Assembly: GCA_950022295.1 (NCBI GenBank)
Contig: OX465599.1
Coordinates: 276,727,501 to 276,791,500, forward strand
DNA from: Bromus sterilis
Lineage: Eukaryota; Streptophyta; Magnoliopsida; Poales; Poaceae
Length of the DNA stretch: 64,000 nucleotides
Direction: 5' to 3'
The translations under genes were made by a program, and so were the position numbers. Under the pieces are notes generated by a model. That model saw only the letters and a program-made list of their open reading frames with translations, was not told where the DNA came from and made no database searches. Below are positions 10,725-22,326 of the stretch, piece by piece (within the stretch, counting starts at the first letter, position 1; every line of letters starts with the position of its first letter).

Positions 10725-12375
10725 TGATACACGAGAGATGATAATTGCTTCTCGCCCTTTGTTGGTAACCCCAAGTGGAAGGTGAGATGCAGCGTAGCGG
10801 CAAGTTTCCCTCGGTGAAGATACCGAGATTTTAAGATTGTCTCCCATAGGACTCCGCCAATGATAAGTAGGTGGTTTGGCAAGTTCGGCACCTAATCACT
10901 TGCCTCGCCTGGACCTGCACACAACACAAATAACTTTGCTCCCATCAAAGTTCAGAGAGGTTGTCATTCTCTCCGGTCTTGTTGTTTACAAAGGATCAAA
11001 CGCAAGCGATAATGATAATGATAGCAACTGAAAGTAAAAGCTGAAAAGGAAATAAGCGTGTAAACAGTGATGAGAATATGGACCGGGGTCCCGTGATGTT
11101 CACTAGTGATGTCTCTCTCCCAAAAGACAATAAAACTGGTATGCAAGGTAAACAAATTACAGATGGGCAATTGACATGATTATAAATGCACCGCAATGCT
11201 AACTATGCTACAAAGAAAGGAAGAGGTTCAAAAGCATGGGTTGTACGCCAAAATAAGTAGACCGAAATCCATCTGCATCTACTACTAATCATCCACCTTG
11301 AGATATCTATCCATAACATCTCGCTGGTATTAAGTTGCGAGCCCCACCCAAAGTGTAAACCCAAAGCAATAGACAACTGCATTAAAAAGAACTTTGAGTA
11401 AAGTAAACAATCCTTGTAACCGCGGTTACAAGCACCGTTGTTTTCCCCCTTGTGGCAACAACACATCCCCTAGACTCATGTTTCTGTCACTCAAGCGTGT
11501 CATCAGGGGGCATGAACCCACAATCGAGCATAACGTTCCTTCTTGGAGTCACTACCTACTACTTGGCCAAAGCAATAAACAGCAACGCAGAACATGCAAG
11601 AATTACTTAGGAACAAAAATATAAAAGATAAGAACCAAATATATTACTCTATCAAAATCAGAACATAATCTAATAATCTATCAGATCCCATCAAACTCAG
11701 CATAGCAAAAGCAAAAATATTACATATGTGCCTCGATCATGTAGGGCAGCTCACGAGGTCTAAACCATGAGGAGCAAAGAGGGGAGGAGAACATCACATA
11801 GCTACTGATCACGGACCCATGTTCCAAAGGAAACTACCCACGACACATCCGGGAAGCGTCCATGGTGGAGGGGAAGCTCCCAGAGGTCGATCCACCCTCC
11901 GGCAGGGTGCCGGGATGGGGTTTGCAGGTGCTCCCGATCTTGGAAGCGCGGCGGCAACGGAACATAGGCGAGATCGTGAAATAGGGTTCTGTCTTCGGAA
12001 GTTTCCCGTGGCGGAGAATAAATAGGCGAAGGGGGGAAGCCAGGGGGCCACCAGGGGTCCAGGCGCCCCCCTGGCCGCGCCAGCTAGGCGCCTGGGGCCC
12101 TGGTGGGTCCCACCTCTCCCCCCTTCGGGACTCCGAAAGGTTCCTTCACGCTGATTTTTATCTGATTTTCCCCGAATTTTTTGAGAACTTTTTATATGGG
12201 GGAAAACCTGAAATACAAAAACAGCAGAAACCAGAAATTGGCACTGTGGTGCACTGAGTTAATAGGTTAGTCCAAATATGATCAAAAGTGTATGAAAGTG
12301 CATCAAAAGAATAGCAATGTCACCCAAAACATGCATGGAGCAAGCAGAAATTATCGATACGTTTGGGACGTATCA
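10725..12375 (-). mobile_element. G4 3' LTR
   Basis: 1651 bp, starting TGATACGTCCCAAACGTATC on the minus strand at 12375 and ending ...CGTGTATCA at 10725. The polypurine tract AAGCTTGGGGATGT is immediately to its right, so this is the 3' LTR. A TATA-like AATAAATA (plus) lies at 12017-12024. Its left flank ACAGC should be the target duplication, with the partner outside the window. Confidence 0.87.
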
Positions 12376-13031
12376 ACATCCCCAAGCTTAATTCATGCTC
12401 GTCCTCGAGTAGGTAAATGATAACAAGCATAATTTCTGTGGTGACATGCTAGCAACCATATAAGAACTTTGAAAAGTAAAGAAATCAAGGTATGTGATTC
12501 AATTCAAGTCATAACATGCAAGAGTCTATATTAGCATTGAAACAAGTAACAAAAGAACATTAGGTGCAAGAGCTCTCGCTGTCCGTGACTCGAATGTCTC
12601 CAAATGGTGTTTGCGTGCAAGAAGAGGGATATGAAATACGAGAGAAAAAGTATTTTTTGTTGAGAACTCAATCTAATAAAGTTTCACAGTTGGTCTTCTT
12701 TGGAATCTTATCTTGACTCATCCCCAGACCACTAGCCAGGTACAAGTCAATTTGATCCACTCCTTTTCGATATTTTGAGCACTCATGCAATGGATGAGCG
12801 TAAGCACGAAAGTTGACACTTAGGATGGTAAAGAGAGAAATGTGCTGGAGGAGGAAGACAAAAAGGGTGATAAAGGCTCACATCAATGAGAACAATCATA
12901 GGCGAGAAGGCCAAATGATAGATATGATGTGAGGAGTAGGGATTGCCATGCAACGGATGCACATATGAGCTAAAAAGCTCTGCAATGGAACTAGTGGGGG
13001 TGCATCTAACTTGCTCGCTCATGAATACCTA
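12376..13031 (-). other. G4 3' internal region with polypurine tract
   Basis: The first bases, ACATCCCCAAGCTT (plus), are the polypurine tract AAGCTTGGGGATGT of the minus-strand element. The rest is the conserved non-coding 3' region also found at 18975, 26950-27665 and 52614-53373. Short frames here are not conserved. Confidence 0.75.
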
Positions 13032-13309
13032 GGGCTCTTTTGAGGAGGCTCATCATTGGAATATGAAAGCCAAGTTCTATACACTACTAGAAAACATGAC
13101 ATTAATGGCGCATTGGTTTTTGCTAGTAATGGCGCACTATAGCACGCAAATACTAATTTATAGTAATGGCGGGCTCTTTTGAGGAGGCTCATCATTGGAA
13201 TATGAAAGCCAAGTTCTATACACTACTAGAAAACATGACATTAATGGCGCACTAGTTTTTGCTAGTAATGGCGCACTATAGCACGCAAATACTAATTTAT
13301 AGTAATGGC
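13032..13309. repeat. Two tandem 139-bp units spanning the CACTA left junction
   Basis: Units 13032-13170 and 13171-13309 are head-to-tail copies with two mismatches. Each contains 50 bp of G4 internal sequence followed by the first 89 bp of the CACTA element, so the CACTA left terminus occurs twice (13082 and 13221). Only the inner copy leads into the full element. Confidence 0.9.
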
Positions 13310-16300
13310 GCACCATATGTGCGCCATTACTATCTCAGTTACTAATGGCGCACCAGGACGTGCGCCATTACTATCTCAGTTACTAATGGCGCACCAGGAC
13401 GTGCGCCATTACTAAGCCTAAGGTGGTCCACTAGTATTCCCTCCAAGTGCGCCATTACTAACCCTTATAGCTGCGCAACTACTACTAAAGGGAGGTGCGC
13501 CACTAATATGGGAAGACATGCGCCACAAGATATGTATTTAGAAAACAAAAAAATCAAATTTACAAAAAACAACGTAAAAAGAAAATAATTTAGAAACAAA
13601 AAATATAATAGAATCATAATTTTTATTATAGTAAGGATATTACAATGTCAGTACAATTATACACTAAAAGGAAAATTACAAGGAAATAAAAAAAATCCTA
13701 AAACTAATCTTGTAGTAATATTTTCTTCCTTTTCTCCACTTTATCCCTGCAAAATGTACCAAAATAAACAAACCCTGCATTCTCATAAAGCATTTATGCT
13801 AGCAATTAGTATAAGTTGTATGCTAAGACTGCTATGACATTGCTGCATATAAAGGTTCAAAATGAAGGAGTGTTCTTTCTCTACTAATTTCTCTGTTATA
13901 GAAATGGTACTAGCGTAGTCATGGCCATGGCATGAAATACAAACTAAATTGGAAATTAGATAGATTGTCCCTAAAAATATCATAGTAAAAAGGGTGTATT
14001 TACAATAAAATAGAACTAACTCGCTGACTAACTCTACGAGAGAGTGCATGTGTAGATATGTAAAAACTTGTACGTGCATGCTGAATTGGTACAACACTAC
14101 TGCAAACATAAGTTCACAAACGGAAATTTTCTTTTCTGATTCACAGAAAACTGAAGTCATCATGCAGAATATCAAGTTGGATGACCTTAGATCACATGAA
14201 AAGAGGCAGGACTAGCAGATCGTTTAATTGCTGCATGTACCTCATTATGGCTAATTTCTGAATGTTTAATTTGACCCTGAAGAAGGCCCAATTGAGCCAA
14301 TTGACCGCGACAGCTTAATTGGACACAAAATCTAGGAGCAAAGCAAAGACAACTATGCAGCATCCAACAAGAGAACAACTTGTTGTCTTGGCTAACAAAC
14401 AGGAGTGGTAACTAACAAGATGCAAGAAATGCATCTATCCATGCATATAGAGCAATGTGAGTGAGATACAAAACTGGCTACACCATGATGGAACATGCAT
14501 TGCTAATGTCCATTGTAAATACAATAACTAACAGTTTGCCCTTTTTTTTCCTTTTCTTATGTTGAACTACAAACAGATGAAAATGCAATTGATATTCTCT
14601 CCAAGATCATGCTCATGTGTTGCCGTTCATCTGTTAATACCTCTTGGCTGGAAGAAACATAAAGAAGATTTAATCTAAAGATTATTCTCAATGCAGGATT
14701 TAAGACCTAGATCTAAAAATAGCATGATATAAGTGGTCACAACAGTAAATTCATCCTTCTACTACTCTGTCAAAAGGAGCACAGAATTATATAGGTTTAG
14801 AGATTATTGTTTGTGTTTTTATTTCAGTGAATAAAAGGCACATGACACATCAATCTCAGTAAAATTCAGTGTCTTCGCATTCTCCTAGGAAGAACGGATA
14901 ATAAGCTAGGGAACAGTAAAATTCAGTGTCTCGAAAATGAATTCTGATTGTGAAACCCGCAAAGGCTTCAGTTAGCTATCTGCTAAAGTGATACAAACAC
15001 AATACAACACAAAAGGAACTTCTTTTATTCTCAATCCTATGTAAGCTTAAGTGGCTAAGAATTCTGAAAGCATACCTCATACAGGAACAAGTAAACAATT
15101 AAAAATAAAAACATGTTTACTTTCCAGATTTATGTATTAGTAATTTAGTATGTACAACACAAAGGACATCATGGGAATCAACGCAAGATTAGCATAAGTC
15201 GGCCACAAACACATGGGAGTGGATCCGGTCTAGAATGGGGAAGAAATTGGAGGGGAAACATGGTACGTACATGAGGCCAAAAGGGAAGGAGCAAGGGTTG
15301 GAGAATCTCTGTCCGGCCGTGGCTCCTCCAGCAGCGTCTCTCTTCTTTGTGGGCAGCCGGAGCAGAAAGAGGCGGACATCAGTAGCAGGAGAGGCAGAAA
15401 TCAGGAGAAGGAGAGGGCAGAGTGCGCGCGCGGTACCTTCCATCCATGGACGCGAGGACAGTCGCGGAGAATGCGTCTTCGCCTGAGAAGGATCCACTTC
15501 GTGCTGCCCGCTCCTCTCACCAGGTCCTCAGCGGCGGATGAGTCCACCTCGACCCCCTAGGTCAAGGCCGCGTGAACGCAGATCTGGCCGGGATCCTGCC
15601 TTGGTCGAGGCCGGCTCGAAGCCACGCTTCCATTACGAGGATCTGGGAGCGACTTCGCCTAACCTGCTCGATGGGGATGCGCCGCCAACGAGGGAAAGAA
15701 GATGAGAGGGGCGGTGGCCGCGCCACATCGCGTGAGGGAGAGGGAGAGAGGAGTTGAGTGGGAGCGTTGGGTCACCACTCCCTCCCGAGCCACCACTTCC
15801 AGATCCGGCGGCGCCGCCGCCGAGCTTGGGATCCTTGGCCGCGACTGGCACAAGGAGGCACGGAGGGGACCGGAACGAGCGGAGGGCAGGGGCGCGAGCA
15901 CCGACGCGCAGGAAGAGGGGAGCACTGGGAGGCGGCGTAGATCGGGTCGGGGGCGTGCATGTGTGTGGTGAGAGAGAATAGGATAGGGTTCAGTGGGAGA
16001 GAGAAAGGAGAGAGATGGTGGGTCGGTGGACGGGGGTCCAGCTCAAAGCTGGCCACATGGGTCGGGCTGAGCGGGCGGCACGCTAGCCCGGTTTTTTTGG
16101 CACGGCCCATCTCTGGCCCGGCACGGTACGGGCCGTGCCGTGCCGGCACGTTACTGTTGACGGGTCGTGTCTGGGCCTAGAGGCTGGGCACGCGGGCCGG
16201 CACGGCACGGCCCGTTTAGGTTTTTTTTATTTTTAAAATTTTTTTATATAACGACCTAGGCGTAATTTAGTTATAAAACGTCTAAATAGCAGAAAAAATA

Positions 16301-16838
16301 AAAAATTGGCGTGCCTAACGGGCTAACGGGCCGGCCCATTTAGTAGATGGGCGTGCCTGGGCCTGGCAGCTTAGCCCGCGTGCCGGCCCGGCACGGCACG
16401 CACAGTAACCGTGCCGACGTGGGTCGTGCCGTGCCTGGCCCGTGTCGGTTGAACCGGATCGTGCCGTGCCGTGCCGGGCCGGCCCATCTGGCCAGCTTTG
16501 GTCCAGCTTTATTATGGCGCATTTTTAGAGGTGCGCATTACTAACTTGCTATTACTGTTAGTCAAACATAGTAATGGCGTACTTTTCATCAGGTGTGCCA
16601 TTGCTATGTTAATTTATTAATGGCGCATCTATACAAAGTGCGATATTACTATGTCCAGAAATGGGTTAAACCTTGGTCAAGCATAGTAATGGCGCACTTT
16701 TCACCTGGTGCGTCATTACTGTTTAGGTTACTAATGGCGCACCTAGATGTAGTGCGCCATTACTATATAATAATGGCGCACCACATGTATAGTGCGCTAT
16801 TAGTGTCCATATTATCTATAGCCATTTTTCCAGTAGTG
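13221..16838. mobile_element. DTC, non-autonomous CACTA element
   Basis: 3618 bp with terminal inverted repeats CACTACTAGAAAA (left) and CACTACTGGAAAAATGGC (right, reverse-complemented), flanked by a 3-bp duplication ATA (13218-13220, 16839-16841). Other copies of the same host sequence without the insertion (19677-19693, and inverted near 26960-26975 and 52660-52672) read GTTCTATAGTGTGAAGG, giving the empty site directly. Both subterminal regions (13225-13520 and 16509-16830) carry many copies of AATGGCGCAC/GTGCGCCATT in both orientations, the usual transposase-binding array. No transposase frame is present. The interior 13520-15180 is AT-rich and anonymous. 15190-16030 is GC-rich and could be captured host sequence, but I could not recognise it. 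Confidence 0.93.
16044..16500. mobile_element. DTA2, hAT-type MITE inside the CACTA element
   Basis: 457 bp with inverted ends CAAAGCTGGCCACATGGG (left) and CAAAGCTGGCCAGATGGG (right, reverse-complemented), flanked by the exact 8-bp duplication GTCCAGCT (16036-16043, 16501-16508). The arms are GC-rich with many GGCACGG/CCGTGCC motifs around an AT-rich centre (16215-16315), so the transcript could form a long hairpin. No coding capacity. Confidence 0.9.
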
Positions 16839-16841
16839 ATA

Positions 16842-17311
16842 GTGTGAAGGTCCCCACATAGCTATATGCATGAATGATCATCTGTATTGAGTACAAGGAT
16901 AAGAGGGAGTACTAGTGTGGATCTTTCAAAAGGATAGTAGTGTTGCCCTTTCTCTCTTTTTATTTTTATTTTTCTCTTTTTTCTATTTTTGTATTTTTTT
17001 GGTGGCCTCGGTGGCTCTTTCTATTTAACTCTCATTTGTCCTCTTTGGGGTCTTTTATTTTGTCCATTATGGGATTTTTCCTCACTTAAGGGCAACACTT
17101 GCTTCTCTAGAGGGTATAGAAGATCTTTCACACTTTACAAGGTACTCAAATCATAAAGAAGATGTAGCTATCATGATGTATGCAATGTATGCCGCTGCCA
17201 GTGTAACAGGAACATGTATGACATGAAGATCAAGTCATGAAGAGGTGGATGTTGCATGGCAATATATCTCGGAAAGGCTATGGAAATTCCTTGATAGGTA
17301 GGTATGGTGGC
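16842..17311 (-). other. G4 3' internal region, middle piece
   Basis: Non-coding host sequence between the CACTA element and G5. It is nearly the same as 19684-20270 of G5 and the inverse of 42850-43220 of G8, including the A/T-rich stretch that follows the CACTA site. It ends with GTGGC, the G5 target duplication. Confidence 0.8.
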
Positions 17312-18974
17312 TGATGGTACGATTTCTCGCCCCCTCGTTGGTTACCCAAAGTGGAAGGCTGAGATGTAGATAGCAGCAATTTCCCTCGGTGAAGATACCA
17401 AGGTTCGTTTACAGCAGGACTCCAGCAACGATAAGTAGGTGGTTTGGCAAGTGATGCGTCGTCTGAAAAGAATCACTTGCTTCTCCTGAACCTGCACACA
17501 CAACATATAACTTTGCTCCCAATGAGTTCAGAGAGGTTGTCAATCCCTCCGGCCTTGTTGTTCACAAAGGATCAAACGCACGGGATAATAATGATAGTGA
17601 TAGCAACGGAAAAGTAAATAAAGAAGTAAATAAATAGTGGGTGTAAACCGTATTGGAAATATTGACCGCGGTCTTATGATGTTATCTAGTGATGTCTCTC
17701 TCGCAAAAGACGATAAAATAGCCATGCGAGGTAAACAAATTACAGCTGGGCAATTGACAGGATTATGTGCGCAAACCAATGCTAACTATGCTATAAAGAA
17801 AGGAAGAGGCTCAAAAGCATGGGCGGTACGCCAAGACAAGTAGACCAAAATCCATCTGCATCTACCTACTAATCATCCACCTTAAGATATCTATCCAGAA
17901 CATCTCGCTGGTATTAAGCTGCGAATCCCACCCAAAGTGTAAAATCAAAGCAACAAACAACTGCATTAAAGAACTTTGCGTAAAGTAAACAATCCTTGCA
18001 CCCGCAAGTACAAGCACCGTTGTTTTCCCCCTTGTGGGAACAACACATCCCCTAGACTCATGTTTCTGTCACTCAAGCTAGTCATCGGGGGGCATGAACC
18101 CACAATCATGCATAGCGCTCCTTCTTGGAGTCACTACCTACTACTTGGCCAAAGCAATAAACAGCAACGGAGAACATGCAAGAATTACTCAAGAACATAA
18201 ATATAAAAGAGGAGAATCAAATATATTACTCAAACACAATTTGAACATAGTCTCATAATCTATCGGATCCCAGCAAACTCAACATAGCAACAACAGAAAG
18301 ATTACATATGTGCCTCGATCATGTAGGGCAGCTCACGAGGTCTAATCCATGAAGAACAAAGAGGGAAGGAGAACATCACATAGCTACTGATCATAGACCC
18401 ATGGTCCAAGGTGGACTACTCACGGTTCATCCGGGAAGCATCCATGGTGGTGGAGAAGCTCCCGGAGGTGGTTCCTCCCTCCGGCAGGGTGCCGGGAAGA
18501 GGTCTTAAGGTGCTCCCGATCTTGGAAGCGCGGCGGCGGTGGAATAGAGGAGAGATCACAAAAAAGGGTTCCTCTTTCGGGGGTTTCGCGTCACGGAGAA
18601 TATATGGGCGAAGGGGAGCAGCCAGGGGGACCACCAGGGGTCCAGGCGCCCCCCTGGCGCGACCCCACCCTGGGGCACGCCGGGAGGGCGCCTGGGGCCC
18701 TGGTGGGTCCCCTCTGGCCCCTCTCAGTGATTCCCGAAGCTTCCGAAGCGCAGATTTTTTATTGGATTTTCCCGAATTTTTGGAGCACTTTTAATATGGG
18801 GGAAACCCGAAATAGAAAAACAGCAGAAAACAGGAACTGGAACTGGGGTGCACTGAGTTAATAGGTTAGTCCAAATATGATCAAAAGTGTATGAAAGTGT
18901 ACCAATATCATAGCAATATCACACAAAAGAGACATGGAGCAAGCAAAAATCATAGATACGTTTTGGACGTATCA
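17312..18974 (-). mobile_element. G5 3' LTR
   Basis: 1663 bp, beginning TGATACGTCCAAAACGTATC (minus) at 18974 and ending ...GTACCATCA at 17312. The polypurine tract AAGCTTGGGGATGT adjoins it at 18975. GC-rich frames inside, such as 18411-18794, recur in every LTR of the family and are untranslated leader. Confidence 0.9.
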
Positions 18975-20763
18975 ACATCCCCAAGCTTAATTCTTGCTCG
19001 TCCTCGAGTAGGTAAATGATAAAAAACATAATTTCTGTGGTGACATGCTAACAACCATATAAGAACTTTTAAGTAAAGCAATCAAGGCATGTAATTCAAT
19101 TCAAGTCATAACAAGCAAGAGTCTATATTTAGCATTGAAACAAGCAACATAAGAACATAAAGGTGCAAGAGCTCTCGCTGTCCGTGACTCGAATGTCTCC
19201 AAATGGTGTTTGCGTGCAAGAAAGGGGATAGGGATATACGAGAAAAAAGTATTTTTTGTGTTGAGAACTTAATCTACTAAAGTTTCACACTTGGTCTTCT
19301 TTGGAATCTTATCTTGACTCATCCCCAGACCACTAGCCAGGTACAAGTCAAAATGATCCACTCCTTTTCGACATTTTGAGCACTCATGCAATGGATGAGC
19401 GTAAGCAAGAACGTTGACACTTAGGGTGGCAAAGAGAGAATATGGTGGAGGAGGAAGTCCAAAAGGTGAGAAGGGCTCACATCAATGAGGACAATCATAG
19501 GCGAGAGAAAGCCAAATGATAGATATGATGTGAGGAGTAGGGATTGCCATGCAACGGATGCACATATGAGCTAAGTTAAGCTCTCCAATGGAACTATTGA
19601 GTGTGCATCCAACTTGCTTGCTCAAGAAGACCTAGAGCTCATTTTAGGAGGCTCGTCATTGGAATATACAAGCCAAGTTCTATAGTGTGAAGGTCCCCAC
19701 ATAGCTATATGCATGAATGATAATCTCTATGGAGTACAAGATATAAGATGGAGTACGAGTGTGGATCTCTCAAAAGGAATAGTAGTGTGCCCCTTCTCTC
19801 TTTTTATTTCTTTTTCTCCTTTTTCTATTTTTTGTATTTTTTTGGTGGCCTCAATGGCTCTTTCTATTTCTCTCATTTGTCCTCTTTGGGATCTTTTGAT
19901 TTTGTCCTCTTTTGGGATCTTTTGATTTTGTCCTCTTTGGGATCTTTTCCTCACTTTAGGAGCAACACTCTATATATTACAAGAAGTATAGAAGATCTTT
20001 CACACTTTACAAAAGTACTCAAATCATAAAGAAGATGTAACTATCATGAAGTATGCAAATGTATGCCTCTGCCAGTGTAGCAGGATATGCAATGATACTA
20101 GCGCGTCATGTAGCAATGATTAGGGCAAGGCCCAACTAGCATGCGGCTCATCGATCAAGAAAGTAGCATGTATGACATGAAGATCAAGTCATGAGAAGGT
20201 GGATGTTGCATGGCAATATATCTCAGAAAGGCTATGGAAATGCCTTGATAGGTAGGTATGGTGGCTGTTTTGAGGAAGGATATAAGGGGGTTTATGATGA
20301 CAGAGCGTATCATTCCAAGGGTTTGGATGTACCGGCGAAGGTGGACGCAAACTCTCGGAGTGAGAAGAAAGCAATGCACGGCACAGGAGAGGCTAGAAAA
20401 ATATGGGAACGTGGAAGTGTCAACTTTCGAATACTCACATTAGTCCGAAGAACTCATGCACTTATTATCGGTAACTCTCAATCTAATAAGGAGGTTTCAC
20501 AAAGAGACAAGTACCCCGAGGAGGAGTGTATGGGGTTTTGGTTATCCTTGCGCATCCTCGACTCATGGTACGTGAGTGTACTCTAATATTCGATCCCTCC
20601 AAAGAGTAGTGATCCATCTAGTAGCTAAAGTTCTCAACTAATTTTGTAAGTTTTGAAAATAAACACGGATTGCCCAAAATACGACATCTATCACTAATAG
20701 GCTAAAGCTCTTGACACCAAAAGTCCAAAAATTACTCAAAACAATACCTCAAAACTATTGCAA
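18975..20763 (-). other. G5 3' internal non-coding region
   Basis: Non-coding 3' region between polypurine tract and the G6 insertion. It carries the uninterrupted CACTA target site (19677-19693) and a T-rich tract with CTTTTGATTTTGTCCTCTTT duplicated around 19880-19945. A 131-codon frame at 20191-20586 lies on the antisense strand and is not conserved in G6 or G8, so I do not call it. Confidence 0.75.
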
Positions 20764-20768
20764 GTTAC

Positions 20769-22225
20769 TGATACGTCCAAAACGTATCTATAATTTCTGA
20801 TTGCTCCATGCATGTTTTGTGTGACTTTGCCATGATTTGCTTGAACTTTCATACACTTTTGAGCATATTTGGACTAATCTATTAACCCAGTGCACCCAGC
20901 TGCCAGTTGCTGTTTTCTGCCATTTTTATATTTCAGGTTTTCTGGCCATTAAAAGTGCTCCAAAAAATCCGAAAAAATCAGATAAAAAATCAGCGACCCG
21001 GAAGCTTCCGGAATCACCAAGGTAGCGGAGGGGCCCACCACCAGGAGACCAGGAGGGTCCCTGGCGCGGCCCCACCCTAGGCCGCGGCAGGAGGCCTCCT
21101 AGCTGCCTGGTGGGTCCCCTCGACACCCCCCCTCCGCCTATATTTAGCCCTGGGGGTGGAAACCCCTAATATCGAAGTACTTTTTCCAGAAGCGATTCCG
21201 ATCTCCGCCGCCATCGCTAACAAGCTTCTGGGGACCAGAATTCCTGTGACGGCACCCTGCCGGGACGGGGAAGTGCCCCCGGATTCATCTCCATCGACGT
21301 TGCTTCCTCCCTCCATGAAGCGGGAGTAGTTCTCCCTCGGGGCTGAGGTTTCTACCAGTAGCTATGTGTTCTTCTCTCTCTCCCATGATGTGATCTTCGT
21401 TGTGATCATAGGCTATGTTAATCTAGGGTGATCCCATGATATTTCCCCTTCCTCTATGTATTGGATTGATGTACTCAATTGATCTTATCTAGTATAATCC
21501 CCGAGACCAAGGTGACAACGGTCTATTGGACATGGGTTAGAAGAATATTATCATGCGTGATTTCCTCTTTTGTGTGTTGATTGAATATTGAGAGTCTCTT
21601 GGTGCTTGTCTTTGACTATCCTTGAGATATGTTGTGGTGATTGTGGTACTCTCTTTGGATGGCCGCGGTGACATTGGGAAATCCATAGATTGAGAACTAC
21701 GATCTTTGAGGTGTGCTTTTGTAGCCCTACATAATTCTCATCCTCTCTTGACCACAAAGGAATGACCTCCGAGTGCGTCTCCATTGCATGTTTTATGGGA
21801 AATATCATGTGATTAGACTATGTTAATGTTGTTGAGAGTTTCCACTAGTGAAAGTATGAAGCCTAGGCCTTTTTTCCACCATTGTTACACCGTTTGTGCT
21901 CATTTTTGTCACATGTTTGCTTGCTGCACTTTTTATTACAGATTTATATTACTTTTTTTGCTACACCTATCACCCATATTTTACCATCTCTTCGCCGAAC
22001 TAGTGCACCTATACAACTCCTTGTTGTATTAGGTGTGTTGGGGACACAATAGACTTCTTGTATCTTAACTGCAGGGTTGCTTGAGAGAGACCATCTTCAA
22101 CCTCTACTTCCCTGAGTTCGATAAACCTTAGGTCATCCACTTGAGGGAAATTGCTGCTGTCCTACAAACCTCTGCGCTTGGAGGCCCAACAGATTCTACA
22201 AGAATAGAAGCGTGCGTAGAAATCA
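20769..22225 (+). mobile_element. G6 5' LTR
   Basis: 1457 bp, TGATACGTCCAAAACGTATC...GTAGAAATCA. The first about 180 bp resemble the U3 of the G5/G8 family and then diverge, so this is a sister family. TATA box TATATTTA at 21139-21146, with transcription expected to start about 30 bp downstream. No real gene inside. Confidence 0.92.
21139..21146 (+). promoter_or_regulatory. G6 LTR TATA box
   Basis: TATATTTA in a GC-rich setting (CCTCCGCC before, GCCC after). The same box is at 28036-28043 in the 3' LTR. It should drive the G6 gag transcript. Confidence 0.6.
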
Positions 22226-22234
22226 AGCTATTTC

Positions 22235-22252
22235 TGGCGCCGTTGCCGGGGA
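22235..22252 (+). promoter_or_regulatory. G6 primer binding site (tRNA-Asp)
   Basis: TGGCGCCGTTGCCGGGGA, an exact complement to the 3' 18 bases of plant tRNA-Asp including CCA. It starts 9 bp after the LTR end. Confidence 0.92.
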
Positions 22253-22326
22253 GGTAAGCGTTGAAGGTATATCTTTAGATATTGCAATTAAATCTTTTCG
22301 TTTCTTGTTTTTACTTTTCACTAGTT

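Noticed and set aside
10281..10847. 188-codon frame starting in the G4 LTR
   Set aside because: Only the part left of 10725 is pol. The start is created by the insertion junction.
20191..20586. 131-codon frame antisense to G5
   Set aside because: It is not kept in the homologous parts of G6 and G8 and is on the wrong strand for the element.
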